Shown: piece by piece, positions 1 through 5,955 of the stretch | Layout of the letters: each line of letters begins with the position of its first letter | Position numbering within the stretch: position 1 is the first letter of the stretch | Made by a program: the position numbers and the translations under genes | Notes under the pieces: model-generated | Seen by the model: only the letters and a program-made list of their open reading frames with translations | Database searches by the model: none | Told to the model about the DNA's origin: nothing | Assembly: GCA_948788915.1 (NCBI GenBank) | Contig: CAQFOZ010000062.1 | Coordinates: 1 to 12,383, forward strand | Source of the DNA: an uncultured Muribaculaceae bacterium | GTDB lineage: Bacteria; Bacteroidota; Bacteroidia; Bacteroidales; Muribaculaceae | Direction of reading: 5' to 3' | DNA length: 12,383 bases

Positions 1-47
1 CTGAAAACGGATGTCATTCCGATTTTCTTTCCTAATAATCCTGGCAT
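1..47 (-). CDS. rplC: 50S ribosomal protein L3, N-terminal fragment (cut by window start)
   Basis: The minus strand from an ATG at 47-45 reads MPGLLGKKIGMTSVF and then leaves the window. This is the characteristic start of bacterial ribosomal protein L3, an early-assembling protein of the large subunit near the peptidyl transferase centre. Only 15 full codons and two bases are present, so nothing can be said about the rest. L3 following S10 is the usual order of the S10 ribosomal cluster, which supports the call. The gap to the upstream rpsJ stop is 111 bases, long for this operon, and holds a perfect inverted repeat (see 71-137). Confidence 0.93.
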   Translation of the reverse strand, partial: MPGLLGKKIGMTSVF

Positions 48-70
48 TTCTTTAATTTATTTGTGGTCTT

Positions 71-137
71 AGAAACTGTTTAAATTTATTACGAAAATTT
101 TTATATAATTCCTCGAAAATAAATTTAAACAGTTTCT
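71..137. repeat. Perfect 20-bp inverted repeat between rpsJ and rplC
   Basis: The left arm AGAAACTGTTTAAATTTATT at 71-90 is the exact reverse complement of 118-137, with a 27-base A+T-rich spacer. Pairing stops sharply at both ends. It could form a long, mostly A-U stem in the rpsJ-rplC message. Neither strand has a U-tract directly after the stem, so a classical intrinsic terminator is unlikely, and a terminator here would cut off the downstream ribosomal genes. Alternatives are an RNA-processing or attenuation hairpin, or a small MITE-like insertion. The flanks share only TT on both sides (69-70 and 138-139), which is weak evidence for a target duplication. No other copy was noticed in this window. 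Confidence 0.85.
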
Positions 138-158
138 TTAATTACTTTTATTTGCTTG

Positions 159-464
159 TCAAACCTTGATTGATACATCGACTCCACTGGGAAGTTCAAG
201 CTTCATAAGCGCGTCAACTGTCTTTGATGTGCTTGAATAAATGTCGATGAGACGTTGGTAAGATGAAAGCTGGAACTGCTCGCGGCTCTTCTTGTTTACG
301 AACGTGGAACGGTTCACTGTAAAAATGCGCTTGTGTGTCGGAAGTGGAATTGGACCGCTCACCACAGCGCCGGTCGCCTTGACCGTCTTAACGATCTTCT
401 CAGCTGACTTGTCAACCAGATTGTGATCGTAAGATTTGAGTTTAATTCTAATTTTTTGGCTCAT
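159..464 (-). CDS. rpsJ: 30S ribosomal protein S10
   Basis: This 101-residue protein is full length for S10, a small-subunit head protein that also acts as NusE in transcription antitermination. It begins MSQKIRIKLKSYDHNLVDKS and contains the hallmark segment GPIPLPTHKRIFTVNRS (about residues 37-53) followed by KKSREQF, matching Bacteroidales S10 closely. It ends VDVSIKV with a TGA stop at 159-161. It starts 20 bases after the fusA stop and is clearly co-transcribed with it. The direct fusA-rpsJ junction without tuf is the usual Bacteroidota arrangement. Confidence 0.97.
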   Translation of the reverse strand: MSQKIRIKLKSYDHNLVDKSAEKIVKTVKATGAVVSGPIPLPTHKRIFTVNRSTFVNKKSREQFQLSSYQRLIDIYSSTSKTVDALMKLELPSGVDVSIKV

Positions 465-484
465 ATTGCTGTTTGACTTGAATT

Positions 485-2608
485 TTATTTAAGAAGATCT
501 ACACGGCCCTGACACTCTGTCAACACATTCTTCGCAATTGAATTGCTTACCTCAGAATAGTGGCTGAATGACATTGTAGAGGTGGCACGACCAGAAGTTA
601 TTGTACGAAGAGCTGTCACATATCCGAACATCTCTGCAAGAGGAGCCTTGGCCTTAACGATGCGGGCACCGCTACGGCTTGTCTCCATACCTTCAACCTG
701 ACCGCGACGTTTGTTAAGGTCACCGATCACGTCACCCATAGATTCTTCAGGAGTAACAACCTCTATTTTCATGATAGGCTCCATCAGCACAGGACCTGCC
801 TTCTCAGAACCTTTCTTGAAGGCCTGGATTGCGCAAAGCTCAAATGAGAGCTGATCGGAATCCACAGGGTGGAAGCTACCGTCAAGCAATGTCACTTTAA
901 GGCGTTCTACCGGATATCCGGCCAAAACGCCATTCTTCATGGCTGTCTGGAAACCTTTCTGTACTGACGGGATATACTCCTTAGGCACATTACCGCCCTT
1001 AACCTCGTCGATAAATTGCAAGCTTCCCTCGAAGTCTTCGTCAGCCGGTTCTATGCGGACAATGATGTCAGCGAACTTACCACGTCCACCGGTCTGTTTC
1101 TTGAACACCTCACGAAGTTCAACCGGTTTGGTGATTGCCTCTTTATATGTTACCTGCGGACGGCCCTGGTTACATTCTACTTTGAACTCGCGACGCAAAC
1201 GGTCTATGATGATATCAAGGTGAAGCTCACCCATACCGCTGATGACTGTCTGGCCAGTCTCTTCATTTGTCTCTACGCGGAATGTAGGATCCTCTTCAGC
1301 CAGTTTCTGAAGACCGACACCGAGTTTGTCAAGGTCTTTCTGGGTCTTAGGCTCTACTGCGATACCGATCACGGGATCCGGGAATTCCATAGCCTCAAGT
1401 ACGATAGGATGATTCTCGTCACACAGAGTATCACCTGTACGGATATCCTTGAAACCGACTCCCGCACCTATATCACCACATCCGATGACCTCTTTAGGAT
1501 TCTGTTTGTTGGAATGCATCTGGAACAGACGTGAGATACGCTCCTTCTTACCGGAACGGGTATTGAGCACGTAGCTTCCGGCAGGAATCTCACCTGAATA
1601 GACACGGAAGAAGCACAGACGGCCGACATACGGGTCTGTGGCAATCTTAAACGCCAAAGCGGACATCGGAGCCTCAGGACTCGGTTCACGGGTCTCAACC
1701 TCATCGGGATTTCCAACAGAATGGCCCTCAACAGCACCGGCATCAAGCGGAGAAGGAAGATAAGCACACACAGCATCAAGCAATGTCTGCACGCCCTTGT
1801 TCTTGAATGAGCTACCGCACATCATCGGATTGATAGCCATCGAAAGAGTTCCCTTGCGGATAGCAGCCCTGATCTCATCCTCTGTAATTGTGGACGGATC
1901 ATCGAAATATTTTTCCATCAGAGCCTCATCAAGTTCAGCGAGGGTCTCAAGCATCTTGTCACGATACTCTTCAGCCTCAGCCAGCAGGTTCGCAGGAATC
2001 TCCTCTACACTGTACTCAGCGCCCATTGTCTCGTCGTGCCAGAAATAAGCCTTCATTGTTACGAGGTCTACCACACCCTTGAAAGTCTCCTCTGCACCGA
2101 TCGGGATCTGGATAGCGAGCGGATTTGCGCCCAACACATCCTTCACCTGACGTACAACCTCAAAGAAGTTTGCACCCGAGCGGTCCATTTTGTTTACATA
2201 ACCGATACGGGGCACATTATATTTGTCAGCCTGACGCCATACGGTTTCACTCTGGGGCTCCACGCCACCTACCGCACAGAACGTGGCTACCGCGCCATCG
2301 AGAACGCGGAGAGAACGCTCAACCTCGACTGTAAAGTCTACGTGTCCGGGGGTGTCAATAAGATTAATTTTGAACTTCTCGTTGTTATACTTCCAGAATG
2401 CAGTAGTAGCAGCAGATGTAATTGTGATACCGCGCTCCTGCTCTTGTTCCATCCAGTCCATGGTAGCGGCACCATCATGAACCTCTCCGATTTTATGTGT
2501 CAAACCGGTATAGAACAGAATACGCTCTGAAGTTGTGGTTTTTCCGGCATCAATGTGAGCCATGATACCGATATTACGAGTTAATCTAAGATCGTCGTGT
2601 TTTGCCAT
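485..2608 (-). CDS. fusA: Elongation factor G
   Basis: This 707-residue protein is full length for EF-G, the GTPase that drives tRNA-mRNA translocation and, with ribosome recycling factor, splits ribosomes after termination. The GTP-binding motifs are intact: P-loop AHIDAGKT at 17-24, switch I RGITI at 59-63, DTPGH at 85-89, NKMD at 139-142 and the G5 motif GSS at 265-267. The remainder is colinear with domains II-V, including the GMGELHLDIIIDRL segment of domain III and the C-terminal GYVTALRTITSGRA region of domain V. Bacteroidota often carry a second, divergent EF-G elsewhere. The location between rpsG and rpsJ marks this as the housekeeping copy. It starts 17 bases after the rpsG stop. 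Several long reading frames on the opposite strand are by-products of this gene's codon usage. Confidence 0.98.
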   Translation of the reverse strand: MAKHDDLRLTRNIGIMAHIDAGKTTTSERILFYTGLTHKIGEVHDGAATMDWMEQEQERGITITSAATTAFWKYNNEKFKINLIDTPGHVDFTVEVERSLRVLDGAVATFCAVGGVEPQSETVWRQADKYNVPRIGYVNKMDRSGANFFEVVRQVKDVLGANPLAIQIPIGAEETFKGVVDLVTMKAYFWHDETMGAEYSVEEIPANLLAEAEEYRDKMLETLAELDEALMEKYFDDPSTITEDEIRAAIRKGTLSMAINPMMCGSSFKNKGVQTLLDAVCAYLPSPLDAGAVEGHSVGNPDEVETREPSPEAPMSALAFKIATDPYVGRLCFFRVYSGEIPAGSYVLNTRSGKKERISRLFQMHSNKQNPKEVIGCGDIGAGVGFKDIRTGDTLCDENHPIVLEAMEFPDPVIGIAVEPKTQKDLDKLGVGLQKLAEEDPTFRVETNEETGQTVISGMGELHLDIIIDRLRREFKVECNQGRPQVTYKEAITKPVELREVFKKQTGGRGKFADIIVRIEPADEDFEGSLQFIDEVKGGNVPKEYIPSVQKGFQTAMKNGVLAGYPVERLKVTLLDGSFHPVDSDQLSFELCAIQAFKKGSEKAGPVLMEPIMKIEVVTPEESMGDVIGDLNKRRGQVEGMETSRSGARIVKAKAPLAEMFGYVTALRTITSGRATSTMSFSHYSEVSNSIAKNVLTECQGRVDLLK

Positions 2609-2625
2609 TTTCTCTTATCTCTGTA

Positions 2626-3102
2626 TTAAAATCTGAAATGAGCGAACGCGCGGTTAGCCTCTGCCATGCGGTGCATATCTTCTTTTCTCTTATATGCGCC
2701 ACCCTGATCATTGAATGCATCGACAATCTCAGCTGCCAGTTTGTCAGCCATTGTCTTGCCGCCACGTTTGCGTGCGAAGATAATGAGATTTTTCATGGAA
2801 ATCGACTCTTTGCGGTCGGCACGAATCTCTGTCGGAACCTGGAAAGTGGCACCACCTACGCGGCGGCTCTTCACTTCCACCTGAGGAGTGACATTCTCAA
2901 GCGCCTTTTTCCATATCTCGAGTGCGCTCTTCTCCTCATTCGGCATTTTTGACTTCACAGTCTCCAACGCTGTGTAAAAGATAGTGAAAGCGGTGTTCTT
3001 CTTTCCATCATACATCAGATGGTTAACAAATTTTGTCACCCTTACATCGTTAAATACGGGATCGGGAAGAACAACCCTTTTCTTTGGCTTTGCTTTTCTC
3101 AT
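2626..3102 (-). CDS. rpsG: 30S ribosomal protein S7
   Basis: S7 nucleates assembly of the 30S head by binding the 3' domain of 16S rRNA. The start chosen is the ATG at 3102-3100, which gives 158 residues beginning MRKAKPKKRVVLPDPVF, the usual Bacteroidales start and length. Core motifs present are KFVNHLMYDGKKNTA, ENVTPQVEVKSRRVGGATFQ and the C-terminal MHRMAEANRAFAHFRF. The frame stays open upstream for 25 more Lys/Arg-rich codons to a TTG at 3177, but that extension lacks an ATG and is not expected in the family, so it was not used. It follows rpsL after 138 bases. In many bacteria S7 represses its own operon by binding the S12-S7 spacer, so this gap is a plausible control site. Confidence 0.96.
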   Translation of the reverse strand: MRKAKPKKRVVLPDPVFNDVRVTKFVNHLMYDGKKNTAFTIFYTALETVKSKMPNEEKSALEIWKKALENVTPQVEVKSRRVGGATFQVPTEIRADRKESISMKNLIIFARKRGGKTMADKLAAEIVDAFNDQGGAYKRKEDMHRMAEANRAFAHFRF

Positions 3103-3193
3103 TTTTACTTGTTTAATGTTTTTGTTTTTGGCTGCTTTTGCAATCTTCAACACCGCTCTCTTGCGGAGTTTACTCAACCTTAGCCATCCAATA

Positions 3194-3225
3194 AATCAAA
3201 AACGATTGTTTTACTTGTTTTGATT
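3194..3225 (-). promoter_or_regulatory. Hairpin in the rpsL-rpsG spacer
   Basis: On the minus strand, AATCAAAAC is followed after 13 bases by GTTTTTGATT, giving a nine-pair stem with one bulged T, located 15 bases after the rpsL stop. It lies in a 138-base spacer, much longer than the other gaps in the operon. In E. coli the spacer between these same two genes carries the S7 autoregulatory site. Whether this A+T-rich hairpin has a similar role is inference. It could also be an mRNA-processing signal or chance. Confidence 0.35.
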
Positions 3226-3240
3226 TTCTGTAAGCGGAGC

Positions 3241-3624
3241 TTATTTCTTAGCTGCCTTAGGACGTTTTGCTCCATATTTGGAACGACGCTGGGTACGACC
3301 CTGGACACCTGCAGTATCAAGTGTGCCGCGAACGATGTGATAACGCACACCCGGAAGATCCTTCACACGACCACCACGAACCATCACGATTGAGTGTTCC
3401 TGAAGGTTGTGACCTTCTCCTGGAATGTAGCTGTTAACTTCCTTACCGTTCGTCAGGCGAACACGTGCCACCTTTCTCATTGCCGAGTTAGGCTTCTTAG
3501 GCGTGGTGGTATACACACGCACGCACACGCCACGGCGCTGAGGACAGGAATCCAATGCGGGAGATTTGCTCTTGTCTTTAAGAACTGTACGTCCCTTTCT
3601 TACTAATTGTTGAATTGTTGGCAT
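3241..3624 (-). CDS. rpsL: 30S ribosomal protein S12
   Basis: S12 sits at the decoding centre and affects translational accuracy. The 127-residue protein is of normal length and begins MPTIQQLVRKGR. The conserved decoding loops are present: TTTPKKPNSA with Lys43-Lys44, PGEGHNLQEHS at 68-78, and GGRVKDLPGVRYH with Lys88 and Asp89. In E. coli numbering with Met, Lys43 and Lys88 are the classical streptomycin-resistance positions; both are wild type here, so no target-based resistance is indicated. Asp89 is the residue methylthiolated by RimO in E. coli. This is the first gene of the operon, preceded by a promoter and a long leader. Confidence 0.98.
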   Translation of the reverse strand: MPTIQQLVRKGRTVLKDKSKSPALDSCPQRRGVCVRVYTTTPKKPNSAMRKVARVRLTNGKEVNSYIPGEGHNLQEHSIVMVRGGRVKDLPGVRYHIVRGTLDTAGVQGRTQRRSKYGAKRPKAAKK

Positions 3625-3741
3625 TCTTTGTCTCTTTTTATTTTATTTAAGTTTGCTATTATTTACACACCATAATCGCACACTAAATAACTGCTTACCA
3701 ATTATTTAGCGGCGAGTCGCAGGCCATGCAGACCTTTAAGC
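3625..3741 (-). promoter_or_regulatory. Structured 5' leader of the rpsL operon
   Basis: If transcription starts about seven bases after the -7 box at 3746-3753, the rpsL message has a leader of about 115 bases. It contains the stem CTAAATAA/TTATTTAG (3709-3702 pairing with 3690-3683), which extends by a G-U and a C-G pair to about ten pairs and closes an 11-base loop. The loop contains UAAGC, which is complementary to GCUUA at the predicted 5' end of the transcript (3741-3737), so a pseudoknot is possible. A shorter GGUC/GGCC stem lies between them. A folded leader ahead of a ribosomal-protein operon suggests autoregulation by one of the encoded proteins. No known Rfam class is claimed. Confidence 0.4.
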
Positions 3742-3745
3742 GATA

Positions 3746-3777
3746 CAAAATTACTAAAAACTAATCAATTACGCAAA
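3746..3777 (-). promoter_or_regulatory. sigma-ABfr-type promoter for rpsL-rpsG-fusA-rpsJ-rplC
   Basis: On the minus strand a -33 element TTTG (3777-3774) is followed by exactly 20 bases and then the -7 element TAATTTTG (3753-3746). This is a full match to the Bacteroidota consensus TTTG-N19-21-TAnnTTTG. The predicted start is near 3739. It is the strongest promoter candidate in the window and is placed correctly for the ribosomal operon. Confidence 0.75.
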
Positions 3778-3814
3778 TTATTTAAATTAATTTTAATTGA
3801 CTTTTTTCACAATG

Positions 3815-3839
3815 ACAGAGGCATCTGTTCACCGGAACA
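3815..3839 (-). terminator. Weak terminator-like hairpins after the GlmU-like gene
   Basis: Two short overlapping inverted repeats lie just past the stop of the GlmU-like gene: TGTTC/GAACA around a four-base loop (3826-3839), and ACAGA/TCTGT around a four-base loop (3815-3828). On the minus strand they are followed by an A-run (GAAAAAAG) and not a clean U-tract, so termination here is only a possibility. The position, just before the ribosomal promoter, is where a terminator would be expected. Confidence 0.25.
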
Positions 3840-3848
3840 ACCATGAGC

Positions 3849-5057
3849 TTATTTGAAACGAGACGCAGAAGCATAAATATATTCAAGAATATGGCGATCC
3901 ATATCATTCAGAACCAAGTTGCGGCGAGCCATGACTTTACCTGCCACCTCCATGAATTTATCTATGCTCACATCCGTAAAGCCGCCCTCGGGGCTACCGG
4001 TCTGGAAACTGGGTATGAACTGCCTCGGGAATCCGCCACCGTGCAGATTGACTCCGACACCCACTACCGTAGCAGTATTGAACATGGTATTGATTCCTGC
4101 TTTCGAATGATCTCCCATAATCAAACCGCAAAACTGCAGATCCGTACGCATAAATCTCTGCTGTGCATAATTCCAGATTCTTATTTTGGAATAGTCATTT
4201 TTAAGATTTGACGAATTGGCACCCGCTCCCAGATTGCACCACTCTCCGATCACAGCATTGCCAAGATAACCGTCGTGCGCCTTATTACTGAAGCCAAATA
4301 CAACAGCATTGCTCACTTCTCCCCCAATCTTGCAATACGGTCCGAATGTAGTGTCTCCATATATCTTCGCCCCCATTTTGACCACAGCATGCTCGCAAAG
4401 AGCGAACGGGCCACGGATAACAGCGCCCTCCATCACCTCTGCATCCTTTCCTATATATATAGGACCGTTTTTCAGATTCAATATAGCACAGTTCACTTCT
4501 GCGCCCTCCTCTATAAACAATAGCGGATTACCCTCTTCATCGTAGCGATCTCCAAGAATTGTAACAGTATCATCGGGCTCCGCACTTTTTCTACCGGCTG
4601 TAATCAATTTATAATCCTTACGGATCTCATTGCCATTTTTTTGGAAGATGTCATACACATAGGTGAGTTTGTCAAACTCCCCATCATACTTCTCCGTCTT
4701 CCATTTCTTGGCTTTGAAGTCCGTAATAGTTCCTCTGAACGCAAAATGTCTTTCAGATTGAGAATCCATGAGGGCTTTTCCCTCGTCCAATTTCTGCAAC
4801 GCGACAATCAATTTTTCATCCGGAAGAATGTTACCAGCTATAAATAATGCAACCTCATCATCCTTTACATTTACAAGAAATTTCTCACACAGATACTCCA
4901 CAGGCAGAAAAGACACCTCCGCATCGAGATATCTCGCCCACTTCTCACTTATCTTAATAATTCCGATACGAAATTCACCCACTGGTCTTGTATATGCCAG
5001 CGGCAACAAATTTTCAAAATGTTCCTCCGTATCGAACAGAATTACCTTTTCACTCAT
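3849..5057 (-). CDS. GlmU-like sugar-1-phosphate nucleotidyltransferase/acetyltransferase, Bacteroidota type
   Basis: This 402-residue protein resembles the alternative bacterial GlmU family described for Bacteroidota (TIGR03991-like). That family is thought to supply UDP-GlcNAc for peptidoglycan and lipid A through GlcN-1-P acetylation and UTP transfer. The N-terminal part carries the family signature around YTRPVGEFRIGIIKISEKW (22-40). From about residue 198 onward it forms a left-handed beta-helix of hexapeptide repeats (for example IYIGKDAEV and AVIRGPFAL), with HDGYLG at 261-266 and GAGANSSNLKNDY at 277-289, as in acetyltransferase active-site regions. I do not see the classical pyrophosphorylase LxGGxGTR motif, so the uridylyl-transfer activity is less certain than the beta-helix fold. 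Its base composition is intermediate, and it appears to be a resident gene next to the accessory island. It has its own promoter candidate at 5139-5170. Confidence 0.85.
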   Translation of the reverse strand: MSEKVILFDTEEHFENLLPLAYTRPVGEFRIGIIKISEKWARYLDAEVSFLPVEYLCEKFLVNVKDDEVALFIAGNILPDEKLIVALQKLDEGKALMDSQSERHFAFRGTITDFKAKKWKTEKYDGEFDKLTYVYDIFQKNGNEIRKDYKLITAGRKSAEPDDTVTILGDRYDEEGNPLLFIEEGAEVNCAILNLKNGPIYIGKDAEVMEGAVIRGPFALCEHAVVKMGAKIYGDTTFGPYCKIGGEVSNAVVFGFSNKAHDGYLGNAVIGEWCNLGAGANSSNLKNDYSKIRIWNYAQQRFMRTDLQFCGLIMGDHSKAGINTMFNTATVVGVGVNLHGGGFPRQFIPSFQTGSPEGGFTDVSIDKFMEVAGKVMARRNLVLNDMDRHILEYIYASASRFK

Positions 5058-5138
5058 TATTAAATATACATAAAGTTAAATAACTGTTCAATAAAGTTGT
5101 GCAATTATAATGAATTTTTTAATATTCTCAATCGAACT

Positions 5139-5170
5139 CAAATATAATTTATCTCTTAATATACATCAAT
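5139..5170 (-). promoter_or_regulatory. Promoter candidate for the GlmU-like gene
   Basis: On the minus strand the -7 element TATATTTG (5146-5139) fits TAnnTTTG exactly. It is preceded after 20 bases by ATTG (5170-5167), three of four bases of the -33 element. The predicted start is near 5132, leaving a leader of about 75 bases. The -33 element lies inside the last codons of the LanB elimination gene and the -7 box begins just past its stop, so the resident gene's promoter abuts the end of the lan operon. No terminator separates them, so read-through is possible. Confidence 0.5.
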
Positions 5171-5955
5171 GTCTCATATCCTTTCCTTAATAAATAATAT
5201 ATGACCAGTTCATAAATCCTTTGATTATTCACAAACAGACGATTAAGATGCATATGTATCAACGATGCAACTATGGATGCTTTTTTATCGCTACTAATTA
5301 ACCAAGATATATCACAACAATTGGGCTTAGCATTATCGCACTTTCTGATAATTTTTATAATATTTGCTTTTTGTCTTCTATAAATTGAATCCATGAAGAC
5401 CTTTTGCTGTATAGATAGATCCATTTCAGCGGAATATGAATTGACCATTCTTGAGACAAATTCTATTATTTTAGAATTATGGAATTGTATATCACTCAAT
5501 ATATTTGATATCCAATTTATTGAATCAAGTATGTATCCAATTTCCGATGTATGAAGATTGTTTTTAATATACCCTACTATGTTTTCGCTGTCCGCAAAAA
5601 AGAATGATTCGCATTCTTCCATTGTATCTTCGCCATATCTTTCAATCTCGCGCTCGTATGTAGCAATCTGAATATTATATACTTTTCCATCATGCAATTC
5701 CGATGCGAGCGTACTCCGCAGTCGCATTATAATATCACCAAAGCTATCAATTGCATTTATTTCAAATCTTATTCGCAAATGGGGCAATGGGTCGGAATAC
5801 CTGATAAAAAACCATTTTGAGATTAAATCTTCTTGTTTCAATTCCTGAATTAAAGGATATAAAACCTCTGACAATATTTCATTTGTAGCAGCCGGATTTC
5901 CATACAATTTAAAATACAGCCACTTATCTCCGGGATAAAAGTTCCTTTGGATCAT
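5149..5955 (-). CDS. Lantibiotic dehydratase elimination subunit (stand-alone LanB C-terminal / SpaB-type domain)
   Basis: This 268-residue protein matches the thiopeptide-type/SpaB C-terminal domain family (Lant_dehydr_C), which removes glutamate from glutamylated Ser/Thr to give dehydroalanine and dehydrobutyrine. Family features are clear: WLYFKLYG at 12-19, FIRYSDPLPHLRIRFEI at 50-66 with the basic residues Arg52, His59, Arg61 and Arg63, YEREIERYG at 100-108 followed by the FFFADSE segment, and SLIHMHLNRL at 231-240. The last motif corresponds to the region of the essential His in NisB. The ATG overlaps the stop of the upstream glutamylation subunit in an ATGA junction (four bases), implying translational coupling and probably a complex of the two proteins. 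In nisin-type systems both domains are in one chain. A split pair is known from Bacteroidota pinensin biosynthesis. The gene is strongly A+T-rich compared with the ribosomal genes. Confidence 0.88.
   Translation of the reverse strand: MIQRNFYPGDKWLYFKLYGNPAATNEILSEVLYPLIQELKQEDLISKWFFIRYSDPLPHLRIRFEINAIDSFGDIIMRLRSTLASELHDGKVYNIQIATYEREIERYGEDTMEECESFFFADSENIVGYIKNNLHTSEIGYILDSINWISNILSDIQFHNSKIIEFVSRMVNSYSAEMDLSIQQKVFMDSIYRRQKANIIKIIRKCDNAKPNCCDISWLISSDKKASIVASLIHMHLNRLFVNNQRIYELVIYYLLRKGYETLMYIKR

Noticed and set aside
71..137. Intrinsic terminator at the end of rpsJ
   Set aside because: The stem is A-U rich with no U-tract after it on either strand, and rplC clearly continues the operon just downstream.
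1016..1534. 172-codon open frame on the plus strand inside fusA
   Set aside because: It lies entirely opposite the conserved EF-G gene, has no recognisable domain, and is explained by codon bias of the minus-strand gene.
3103..3177. 25-codon N-terminal extension of S7
   Set aside because: It begins at a TTG. The ATG at 3102 gives the standard 158-residue S7 beginning MRKAKPKK.
3241..3624. Streptomycin-resistance substitutions in S12
   Set aside because: Lys43 and Lys88 are both wild type.
3843..4211. 122-codon plus-strand frame opposite the GlmU-like gene
   Set aside because: Fully antisense to a conserved beta-helix coding region, with no family resemblance.
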